Assembly: GCA_022113835.1 (NCBI GenBank)
Contig: JAILWY010000014.1
Location: 1,426,001-1,490,000 of the forward strand
Reading direction: 5' to 3'
Origin: Atopsyche davidsoni
Taxonomy: Eukaryota; Arthropoda; Insecta; Trichoptera; Hydrobiosidae
DNA: 64,000 nucleotides
The translations under genes were made by a program, and so were the position numbers. Position 1 is the stretch's first letter, and the number at the start of each line of letters is the position of its first letter. This document shows, in pieces, positions 22,208-33,300 of the stretch. The notes beneath the pieces were generated by a model. That model worked only from the letters and a program-made list of their open reading frames with translations, had not been told where the DNA came from and did not search any database.

Positions 22208-23480
22208 CCAGGTGTACTTGTAATTAATTTCCGGTTTTTTTGTAAATAAAACACAATATTGCAAGAGAAGTGTTAAAGATATTTTATTCAAAATATTTTC
22301 CATCGTTTTCTATATATTTTTTCCACTTTTCCGGTAATTTGTGGATACCACGCCAATAGAATTGACTGTCTTTGGTGGTGAACCACTCGGTGAACCAATT
22401 TCGAAAATTTTCATAAGAATCGAAGCGCTGCTCAGAAAGTGCGTGGCCCAGCGAAGCAAAGAGGTAGTAGTCCGATGGGGCCAAGTCTGGTGAGTAAGCC
22501 GCATGATCAAGCATTTCCCACTGGAGTTGTTCCAGCGTGTCGCGAACGTGTTTCGACTTATGCGATGGTGCATTGTCATGGAGCAAAATCACCTGCTTCT
22601 GTCTTTCTTTATATTCTGGTCGGTTTTCCGCAATTGCTCGGCTCAAATCTTTGATTTGTTGTTCGTAGCGAACGGCGTTCGCAGTTTCACCAGGTTTCAG
22701 CAGTTCAAAGTAGATAACACCGGTGTGGTCCCACCACACACACAGCATGGCCTTCCGACTGAAACGATTTGGCCGTGCCGTCGATGTCGATGCCTCACCT
22801 GGACTCACCCACGATTTTTTGCGGTTAGGGTTCTCTAAAAAAATCCATTTTTCATCGCCAGGAACAATACGATGCAGAAAAGACTTTCTTTTGTATCGTT
22901 GAAGCAGCATTTCACATGTCACTTTTCGATTTTCCATTTGTCTCTCGGTCAGTTCATGCGACACCCCCTTTCCGCACTTCTGAATTTTTCCCATGGCTCG
23001 CAGACGTTTGGAGATTGCTTGCTGTTGAACTCCCAGCGCTTCTGCAAGCTGTCGTTGCGTTTGCGTATCGTCTTCATCCAATACGCTTGCAATTCGACGT
23101 CATCAAACGATTTTCGCTTTCCGGAGCATGCGACGTCGTTCAGGTCGAAATCTCCATTTCTGAATTGTCGAAACCACGTTTCACATGTTTGAAGTGTTAA
23201 AACATGATTGCCATAAACTTCCACAAGCGCACGGTGGCTCTCGGACACTTTTTTCCATGAAAAGCAATGCATGGCGCATATGTTCAAAATTCGGTACGAA
23301 TGCAGACATCTTTGACACGCAATAAAAACTTTCTAAAATATTTTTTTAGGAAAACGTCAACGCCGTTTAGACACTCGATAACTACTTAACAAAATGACAT
23401 ATAAGTGCTACCAACAGCAAAGCAAAATACAGAACACCATCTATCGAAAAAAACCGGAAATTAATTAGGAGTACACCTGG
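22208..23480 (-). mobile_element. Full-length mariner element, 1273 bp
   Basis: The ends are inverted repeats of about 34 bp: CCAGGTGTACTTGTAATTAA on the left, and CCAGGTGTACTCCTAATTAA read from the right. They continue into TTTCCGGTTTTTT on both sides. A TA dinucleotide flanks each end (22206-22207 and 23481-23482). The length and the single transposase frame on the minus strand fit the mariner family. Confidence 0.92.
22284..23309 (-). pseudogene. Mariner transposase, frameshifted
   Basis: The reading starts MSAFVPNFEHMRHALLF at 23309, continues in a second frame (SESHRALVEVYGNHVLT, CETWFRQFRNGDFDL), and moves to a third segment from LDEDDTQTQRQLAEALGV to the end. At least two frameshifts therefore separate the helix-turn-helix part from the catalytic part. 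The catalytic region is intact: GDEKW, LLHDNAPSH and YSPDLAPSD, with 34 residues between the last two Asp (DD34D). It ends GKYFE. The copy cannot make full-length transposase as read, although single-base sequencing errors could explain the shifts. Confidence 0.88.
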
Positions 23481-23612
23481 TAATAATAGTCAATACACCC
23501 ATAACATCTGGTTTGTCTTTTTTATACTTGCGAGTCACACATATTCTCTAGCATAATCTAGATACATCATTACTTGCACACAACTATTCGACCTCTCAAT
23601 CTCTCAATTACA

Positions 23613-23690
23613 GTGGCGTAGTAGCTCAATTAGCGAGAGTACCGAGCTGCAATAACTATAGAGGTGCGAATATGAATCCCATCTATGTTT
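23613..23690 (+). repeat. Possible tRNA-derived SINE head
   Basis: TAGCTCAATTAGCG (23622-23635) resembles a pol III A box. GGTGCGAATATGAATCCC (23663-23680) resembles a B box with an insertion. The distance between them fits a tRNA. No acceptor-stem pairing or 3' tail is clear. Confidence 0.35.
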
Positions 23691-24420
23691 CAAAAAAGTT
23701 GAGGATATTTCTCGTTATATAACATGCGTGAATCAATTACCTGAAAGCGTATTGCATAGAAATATTCCGTTACCTTTAACAAATTTCTCTTTTACTAAAC
23801 ATCTAATGTTTAAATTTATTTTAATGATAAATTACAGGTTTTCATAATGCGGAGTGTATATATGAGTGAAAATATATTTAGTAAAAAAAACTATATATTA
23901 AAAAAATATATTTTTTAGTTGGAAGTGATATTTCAAATATGCAAGGAAACATCATATATTCTGTCCCCTTTTTATGAATAGACACGAGGTACTTATTTAT
24001 TTCTATTGAATATAATAGTAAATATACTTTCACTTAAGACATACTGAGTAACTACGTTGTACAGCATTTATATTTTCCCTTAGAAAAGGCATTTTCAATA
24101 AACACCCACATTTGTTGTGACAACTTTGTTTGTCATTATTCGTAAATATTTTTCCCAACAAAGATAATAAGTGGTTGTTTTTAATAATGTCTGACGAATA
24201 TATTTGACAAAGTTTTGATAGACAGTAAATCTTTTTTTTAGAAAATTATGACGTGGTATTGTTTTTATAATTTTAATAACACTTACATTTGAAATTAAAT
24301 TGAATGATAAAAAATTTGTATGATTTTTTTTCAGATAACAAAATTAAAATAAATTAAGTAAACAAGTAAGGTAAAAATATTAAGTATTACCAATGAATAT
24401 AACTATTGGAAATTCAGTAG

Positions 24421-24630
24421 ATTTAAATTTAATATTTCCATTACAATTTGATGTTCCACTTTTTGTTTGTAGACGTGACTAGTTTTGCCAACACGCTAGA
24501 TCACCATCTTCAAGCGGTGGCGTATTTACAGCAGAGATCTCTGCTTGAAGATGCTGATCCAGGATATTGGCGAAACCAGTCGCATCGAAAACAAAAGTGG
24601 AAACATCACCAAAAATATTTAATTTAAATA
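24421..24630. mobile_element. Foldback-type MITE, about 210 bp
   Basis: The two halves are imperfect reverse complements over about 100 bp. Shared words are TTTAAATT, TTCCACTTTT, GACTRGTTTYGCCAA, CTRGATCASC and ATCTTCAAG, meeting near 24525. No coding capacity. A related GACCGGTTTCGCTAT word stands at about 31625 in the intron of the next gene, so this may be a dispersed family. Confidence 0.7.
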
Positions 24631-25346
24631 AAAGATTCGATCTTCTTTTTGCTTCTTACTGTGTCTTGCTTGTTTATTAAACTTACTGTTTCTGGATAGA
24701 CTTATGTAAAGTTCCCACCAATAAATGCATTTTTTTAAACTATAGGTTAATTGTTTGTGAACAAAGGTCTTTTTACTGCAATTCAACAAAATATATTATG
24801 TGAAAACTTAATTTTTTTTCATATTATATGACAACAAAACCTATCAAAAGATATCTTTATGAAACAATCTTGATATATATAAAAAAATTGTTTTACTTGT
24901 TCATTAATTATTTTATGAAGTGGCCGGTTTAACATCGGTGAAACAGAATTTTGAATCATGTGTATGTATTTTGAATTTATAAACAATTTTATGTTGTAAG
25001 AGTATATTATGAAGATGAAGATCAATAATAGAGTATATTTTCTTAGAAATAATATCCCCAACAGAATTTGAGTTGTCTAACTACATTAAAACGATGAATA
25101 TCTCATTAGATAAAAAGTTTTAATTATAAGAGATCTCAGAAAGGTTTGGACGAAGTCTATTGAAATTTTTGCATTGAAACGCTTTACATGGATTTAAGTC
25201 TTCACTATCAAATACATGGACATTTTCACGTTATATTATGACATGATATACTGTTCTATTGTCTATTTTTTACTTTTATTTATATCTGTAACATTGTACA
25301 ATATCATGCATTTCAATGGCAGCTGTATGTTTGGTTTGTAAATATA

Positions 25347-25350
<4 letters not shown>

Positions 25351-25379
<29 letters not shown>
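25351..25379. repeat. TA microsatellite
   Basis: Uninterrupted (TA)n of about 29 bp. Confidence 0.9.
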
Positions 25380-25381
<2 letters not shown>

Positions 25382-27224
25382 TTGTGCCTTTTATATGAAC
25401 TCAAGACAATTTTTTATCTAACTAACTAATAATTCCAACTGCGAAAGTAATACTCATGCATATTATTACTTTATTTATATAATATCTAACCTTTAATCTA
25501 AATATGAATATTTACCATCAATTCTGTCCTGTGACAATGTCTAATTAAATAAAAATTGTCAATTTTTACTCAAGCATAAAGAATTTGCGTAATATTTGCC
25601 CGGTTGAGCCAACATTTGTACGTGACTGGCATGTTTGCTGAGACCCGCGCGCCCGCTGCGTGCACCGCACCTGTGCACACTGTCATGTGTCATGATCATC
25701 AATTGTTATCACTGTCGCAGTTAGATCTTATTTATTACCATGTTTTTTACTAATAATATTCAGAAATACTTTTATATGTACTACGATATCAAAAAGGTAA
25801 TTAAATATTATAAATAACATTTATTAATTATTTGCACTGTGTTTTTTCCATATTTTATTATTTTCAGGTAATAGTAAAGTAAAGTGATGTTTTCATTACA
25901 GAAAATATTTGCTTATTTCAACAAAAGTTTTCAAATCATCGTGGTTGTCTTCTTCATATTCGTAGTGGCTATCTCACTGAGCATTAATTAACGCTGAATT
26001 AGTATCCATAGTTTTCCAAGGGGAAAATAGTGTCGTGGGTCTCCGAGTCCTTCTACCTTGTTTGTGAAATAAATCATAAAAATTTTATACCATAATAGCA
26101 TGGTTTGGTTTGGTTATGGTTGCTACGGGAATAAATTATTGATTCAGACATGTATTAAATATAACCCATACGGATTGTTTAAATTCCTTTATTTAACATA
26201 ACATAAGCAGTACATTTTTAATTTTACCATTAAGAAAAATATTCAGATAAAGAATTGTAAATTAGCGAAGGCTTTACGAATTTTCTAAACTAAACATCAA
26301 AGATTACTTTTTATTTTTATCATTGTATTGTATATATTGTTAATATATATATATATATAAGAAGTTGACATTGATCTGGAACCTTCAGTAGCGAGCAGCA
26401 GGTGTGCAGGGAAGGATGGCTGTCACTCGATACGCTGGAGGCATCGCAGGCGGCTGTCTGGCACAACAGCTGTGCAACTCAATACTTATAATACTAAATG
26501 TTTTAAACACTTGTTATTTTAAGCATGACTTGTCTATCTTTTAATTTACACTATCTATAATATTTAGTAAGTATAAAAAGCATATTGTTGTTTTTTTCTT
26601 TATCATATTGATATTATTTTGTTTGTTTTAGATTCAACATTCTGTTGCAGCTAAACTGTTTTTAAGCATTTTATTTCATATTACACGAGTTGTTCTTAGG
26701 GTTATTTTGATGTTCATAGTATTATTATGTTGTTTAACGTTACATTTGTACTGTTTAAAATTACTTGATTCCCCAATTTTCCAATGTCTATAAATATATT
26801 TTACAAATGAAGTGTAAAATCTTTCCCTTTTAAAATTAAGTCCACGCTAAAGTTTCATTGGGCCAACACTTCGGCTCCCGCAGAGAAGTCGTTTTCAATG
26901 ACTTCCAACAAAACCTTGACGTGACAACACCCAAGAACATCATTTTATGAATAAACATTTTTGGCCTTTTTTCATATCATTTGTTATAAAAAAATAAAAC
27001 ATAAAATTTATGCATAAAATATATTTATTTTTACAGAATTATTCATATATGATTAACAATATTTTGTATTATATTTAATTAATACATAAATACATTTTTA
27101 AATTTAGTTTTACAAAAAATGGAATTCAAAGATTTTAAAATAAATCTTTGAATTTTTTGAACAAAAATAAGAATTATAACATAATAATTGTAACATAATA
27201 CATGTATATATATAAATATAAATA

Positions 27225-27228
<4 letters not shown>

Positions 27229-27275
<47 letters not shown>
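27229..27275. repeat. TA microsatellite 3' of the Asn/Ser gene
   Basis: Uninterrupted (TA)n of about 47 bp, starting about 90 bp past the stop codon at 27363, so probably within or next to its 3' UTR. Confidence 0.9.
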
Positions 27276-27282
<7 letters not shown>

Positions 27283-27362
27283 CCATTTTACTTTACTTTA
27301 TATTAACATGAACATCTATATTTTCTATAATAAATTAATAAAGCTTTGAATCAATATTAAAT

Positions 27363-30300
27363 CTATTCACCGTAGTTAATGTCATTAGACTCCTGATCAG
27401 AGTTGGTGTTTTGACTTTTAGAATCATTATTCTCGTTTGATGATTGGTTGCTAGAATTGCTGCTCTCGTCAGAAGACTTGTCGCTAGATTGACTACTCTG
27501 ATTAGATGACTGATTGGAGGAATCACTATTTTGTTTAGAAGATTGGTTGCCAGAATTGCTGCTTTGGTCAGAAGACTGGTCACAGGATTGACTGCTCTGG
27601 TTAGTAGATTGATTGGAGGAATCACTACCATGTTTAGAAGATTGGTTGCCAGAATTGCTACTCTGGTCAGAAGACTGGTCGCTAGATTGACTACTCTGAT
27701 TAGATGACTGATTGGAGGAATCACTTGTATGTTTGGAAGATTGGTTGCCAGAATTGCTGCTCTGGTCAGAAGACTGGTCACAGGATTGACTGCTCTGGTT
27801 AGAAGATTGATTGGAGGAATCACTACCATGTTTAGAAGATTGGTTGCCAGAATTGCTACTCTGGTCAGAAGACTGGTCGCTAGATTGACTACTCTGATTA
27901 GATGACTGATTGGAGGAATCACTTGTATGTTTGGAAGATTGGTTGCCAGAATTGCTGCTCTGGTCAGAAGACTGGTCACAGGATTGACTATTCTGGTTAG
28001 ACGATTGATTGGAGGAATCACTGCTTTGCTTAGAAGATTGCTTGCCAGAATTGGTGCCCTGGTCGGAAGACTGGTCACAGGATTGACTACTCTGGTTAGA
28101 CGATTGATTGGAGGAATCATTGCTTTGTTTAGAAGATTGGTTGCTAGAACTTTGGTTGGATGATTTATTGCTGGAATTGTTGCTTTGGTCAGAAGACTGG
28201 TTATTGGAATTAGAACTCTGGTCCTTAGAAGACTCATCACTTGAGCTCTGTTTCGAAGAACCTTGGTTACTATAGCTTTCATCAGATTTGCTGCTCTGAT
28301 TTGAGTTTTTGGAACTGTCATCCGTATTTGAAGAAGATTGATTATCGTTTTTAGAGCTAGATTGATTTGAATTAGCCCATGATGATTCACTATTTGAGTT
28401 GGTAGATTGTGCATCATTAGATTCTGATTTCTTATTATTACTATTTGAATTGTTTGTAGAATCACTATTTGAAGCGCTATTAGAATCGCTGTTGGTTTTG
28501 CTTGATTCATTTTTCGAATTTGAATTATTTTCGATATTACTCTCAGAATTGGCGTTTGAGTTATTATTAGAGTTGTTTGAATTTGAGTTACTATTGGTAT
28601 TACTCTCTGAATTGTCGTTTGAATTATTATTAGAGTTTTTTGAATTTGAGTTACTCTCTGAATTGTCATTTGAGTTATTATTTGAATTATTTGAACTTGA
28701 GTTACTATTGGTATTACTCTCTGAATTGTTGCTTGAGTTATTATTGGAATTCGTATTATTTGAGTTACTTTCGGTATTACTCTCTGAATTAGTGTTTGAG
28801 TTTTTATTAGAGTTCGTATTATTTGAGTTCTTTGAATTTGAGTTACTCTCTGAATTGTCATTTGAGTTATTATTAGAGTTCTTTGAATTTGAGTTACTAT
28901 TAGTATTACTCTCTGAATTGTTGTTTGAGCTATTATTGGAATTCGTATTATTTGAGCTACTTTCGGTATTACTCTCTGAATTGTTGTTTGAGTTATTATT
29001 GGAGTTTGTATTTTTTGAGTTCTTTGAATTTGAATTACTATTGGTATTGCTCTCTGAATTGGCGTTTGAGTTGTTATTGGAGTTCGTATTATTTGTGTTC
29101 TTTGAATTTGAGTTACTATTGGTATTACTCTCTGAATTGGCGTTTGAGTTTTTATTTGAGTTCGTATTATTTGAGTTCTTTGAATTTGAGTTACTATTGG
29201 TATTACTCTCTGAATTGGCGTTTGAGTTTTTATTTGAGTTCGTATTATTTGAGTTCTTTGAATTTGAGTTACTATTGGTATTACTCTCTGAATTGGCGTT
29301 TGAGTTTTTATTTGAGTTCTTTGAATTTGAGTTGCTATTGGTATTACTCTCTGAATTGGCACTTGAGTTTTTATTGGAGTTTGTATTATTTGTGTTCTTT
29401 GAATTTGAGTTACTATTGGTATTACTCTCTGAATTGGCGTTTGAGTTTTTATTTGAGTTCTTTGAATTTGAGTTGCTATTGGTATTACTCTCAGAATTGG
29501 CATTTGAGTTTTTATTGGAGTTCGTATTATTTGAGTTCTTTGAATTTGAGTTACTTTGGGAATTACTCTCTGACTTGACGTTTGAGTTATCATTGGTTTT
29601 CGTATTATTTGAGTTCTTTGAATTGGAGCTATTCTCTGAATTAGCGTTTGAGTTGTTATTGGAGTTCGTATTATTTGTGTTCTTTGAATTTGAGTTACTA
29701 TTGGTATTACTCTCTGAATTGGCGTTTGAGTTTTTATTTGAGTTCTTTGAATTTGAGTTGCTATTGGTATTACTCTCTGAATTACCGTTAGAGTTTTTAT
29801 TGGAGTTCGTATTATTTGTGTTCTTTGAATTTGAGCTACTGTTGGTATTACTCTCTGAGTTGTCGTTTGAGTTTTTATTGGAGTTCGTATTATTTGTGTT
29901 CTTTGAATTTGAGTTACTATTGGTATTACTCTCTGACTTGACGTTTGAGTTATTATTGGTTTTCGTATTATTTGAGTTCTTTGAATTGGAGCTATTCTCT
30001 GAGTTAGCGTTTGAGTTGATATTGGAGTTCGTATTATTTGTGTTCTTTGAATTTGAGTTACTATTGGTATTACTATCTGACTTGACGTTTGAGTTTTTAT
30101 TGGAGATCGTATTATTTGTGTTCTTTGAATTTGAGTTACTATTGGTATTACTCTCTGAGTTGTCGTTTGAGTTTTTATTGGAGTTCGTATTATTTGAGTT
30201 CTTTGAATTTGAGTTACTATTGGTATTACTCTCTGACTTGACGTTTGAGTTATTATTGGAGTTCGTATTATTTGAGTTCTTTGAATTTGAGTTACTATTG

Positions 30301-33300
30301 GTATTACTCTCTGACTTGACGTTTGAGTTATTATTTGAGTCCTTTGAATTGGAGTTATTCTCTGAATTAGCGTTTGAGTTTTTATTGGAGTTCGTATTAT
30401 TTGAGTTCTTTGAATTTGAGTTACTATGTGTATTATTTTCTGAATTGGCATTTGAGTTTTTATTGGAGTTCGTATTATTTGAATTGTGTGAACTAGTATT
30501 AGTATTGCTATCAGATTTTTTGTTGCTGGAATGAGAGCTTGAGCTGTTTGTTTTATTTGATCCATTCTGTGAATTTGAATTGGTTTTACTGTTACTATTA
30601 GAATTATTAGCAGTATTTTTAGAGTTGGTGCTAGAATTTGAGTTGCTTGATTTATTTGAAGCATTCTGCGAATTGGTTTTTGTATGACTATCTGAATTTT
30701 TGTTTGAGTTACTGTTGGAACTATTGTTAGAGTTTTTATTATTTGAGTTGTTTGAATTGGAACTACTTTGAGAGTTTTTATTATTGGAGTTTGAGTTACT
30801 TGTTTTGTTATTATTAGAGGTGTTAGATTTATTATTTGATTTTTCATTTGAAGATTTGCTTGAATTTTTGGAATTGCTGTTACTATTTGCGTTACTCTTA
30901 TTCACATTGTTAAAATCATGAGAACTTTTGTTAGATTTATTAGACGCACTGTTAGAATTACTGCTCGTATTTTTATTATTACTTCCTTTACTTGAAGAAT
31001 GCTTTGAATCACTGTCAGTAATTGAACTATCAGTTTTGGATGTCTTTGTTTTGCTGTCATCAGAATGTTTATTATTCTTACTGCTCAATTGATTCATTGA
31101 GTTTGTGTTTGAAGAAGTTTTAGAACTCTTTGAGTTATTACTTGATTTGCTGTCGGAGTTATTTTTATTTGAACTATTACAGTTAGAGTTATTAGAATTA
31201 TTATTGTTGATGCTTTTGTTAGCACTGGTGGATTTGGTGTTGGTGTTGAAATTATCTACTCTAGTGCCAGTTCTGTGTCCAGGGTTAAATGGCTGAGGAG
31301 AAACTTTCGGGAGCGGTACAGGCCTGGGTACGTGAACGGGTGCGGGCACGGGAACGTGGGCCAAGCAAGGCCTGCCCCCCATAGTCGGTCGTGAGTGCCC
31401 ACAGGTCATAGGAGGTGGTGGTGGGGGAGGTGGGTGGAAGACAGCTTGCTTACTGGACTTGGCCCCACCGAATGCCGGCTTGGCTGCAGCCGGAGGAGCA
31501 CCTCGCGCGCAAGTTGCTGGCGATGGTTTTAAAGAAAACTCTTGGCTCACCTGCAAAAGATATAAACAATATTATAAATAAAAAACTTTGGTGATTTTCC
31601 CACATGTTTAGTTTTTATTGGTGACCGGTTTCGCTATCCTTTTCCACAGTGCTAATGTGAAATATTGGCTTACTAAAAATGTGGAAAAATTACAAATGTA
31701 TTTTATTTAAAATATTACAATGGAATTCCAACGAGTACACTCTGTCAAAAATATTTAATAACAATTGTAAAATTTAATTATCTTTGTTTACAGATTGCTG
31801 AAAATATATTAAAGCTTGCTTTTTTAAAGTTTATAGAAGAAAAAAAAATTATAATAGTGAATTATGCTATTGATTAACTCAGATTAAATAAAATACACAA
31901 ACGTTAACGTATTAGTTTTCTTTTAGTAATTGCTTATCTATGTATACAGAGTGTCCCAAAATTAACGCAAGATTTGAATTTGTCGCCATTTTTGGAGTAA
32001 AGTTTTGGGAACACTTAAAAAAAATAACTTGACAGCTAACAGTTTAGGGTTACCTTATTGTTTTGACTTTATGATTCATTTAAAAAATAACAATCAAATG
32101 ACTAAAAACTGCGTTTTCTATTTAATTCAAATCTTGCGTTAATTTTGGGACATCCTATATATTTATATACAGGGTTATCCAGACGAAGTGTAACCAACTT
32201 CAGACTTATAGTCCTGTCAAACCGTTTTTGGCAGCTATCAGAAAATTTGTGTGATGACAGTAAATATTATTGTTTACAAGTGTACAAAAGCATTCTGCCA
32301 CAAGTCAACGTAAAAAAAAGTTATAAACGATGGAATTCAAACGTAATAGTGTGATTGCTTTATATGTGGCTGAAAAGTCGAAGCTGATCGTTCATCAGTT
32401 AAAACATCTTGATGTGAATAAAGTTTTTATTTTTCGCACCATAAAACGTTATAACGATACTGGCAGCATTGCAAAACGCCACGGAGGCGGTCCGAAAAGG
32501 TCAATGGTTCGGAAAGTGAGGAAGCGACTTGAACGAAATCCACGACGATGTGGCAATCAAATGGCCAAAGAGCTGAAAAATTCGCAAAGCAGCATGAAAC
32601 GCCAATTGAAAAATGAGCTCAAGGTCAAGCCATACAAGATCCGAAAAGCGCATGATTTGACACCACAACAGAAAAAAGCTAGATATGAAAGAGCAAAGGA
32701 GTTTGTGCACTTAGCCGGATGTGGTCAGTATCCGAGCATCGTGTTCTCCGAAGAGAAAATTTCCCAATTGATCAATTTGTAAACTCTCAAAACGATCGTG
32801 TTTACTTTACCGAGCGCACGTACGAGAATTTGAGCCATCGTTTGGCCACCAGAAAGCAATTTCCACCACAAGTGATGATATGGGCAGCTGTAACCGCCGA
32901 TGGGCGCACTCCAATCGTTTTCATCGAGCTTGGCGTAAAAGCGAATGCGACATATTATTGGGAAAAAATGTTGAATGTGCTTCAAAGCCGTGGGCTAAAA
33001 AACATTTCGGTTGCAGACCATGGACATTTCAGCAAGACTCGGCACCATCCCATGAAGCCCGTGTGAACCAGGAATGGCTAAAAAACAACGTTCCGGACTT
33101 TATTTCGGCCAAACAATGGCTCTCATATTCTCCAGACCATTCTCCCGAACATTCTCCCGATGGATTTTTTGATCTGGTCCATTTTAGAGAGCAAGGTTAG
33201 AATACAACTAACACCTTAAAACCTTGGTATTTTTTTACTAAAATATTCTCCATTGTGGAAATGCTAAAAAAAGCCATTGTCCGTGAATGGGCCAAGATAC

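Larger units (their letters stand above)
23483..27362. other. Long AT-rich intergenic region
   Basis: Contains a possible tRNA-derived SINE head (23613-23690), a foldback element (24421-24630), TA microsatellites (25351-25379, 26341-26360, 27229-27275), and two small open frames in GC-richer islands (25887-25991 and 26416-26544). A 13 bp-arm hairpin lies near 27123-27155. No established gene was recognised. Confidence 0.5.

Noticed and set aside
27335..30847. 1170-codon Ile/Thr-rich minus-strand frame
   Set aside because: Shifted register of the Asn/Ser exon; it starts inside the repeats and has no signal exon.
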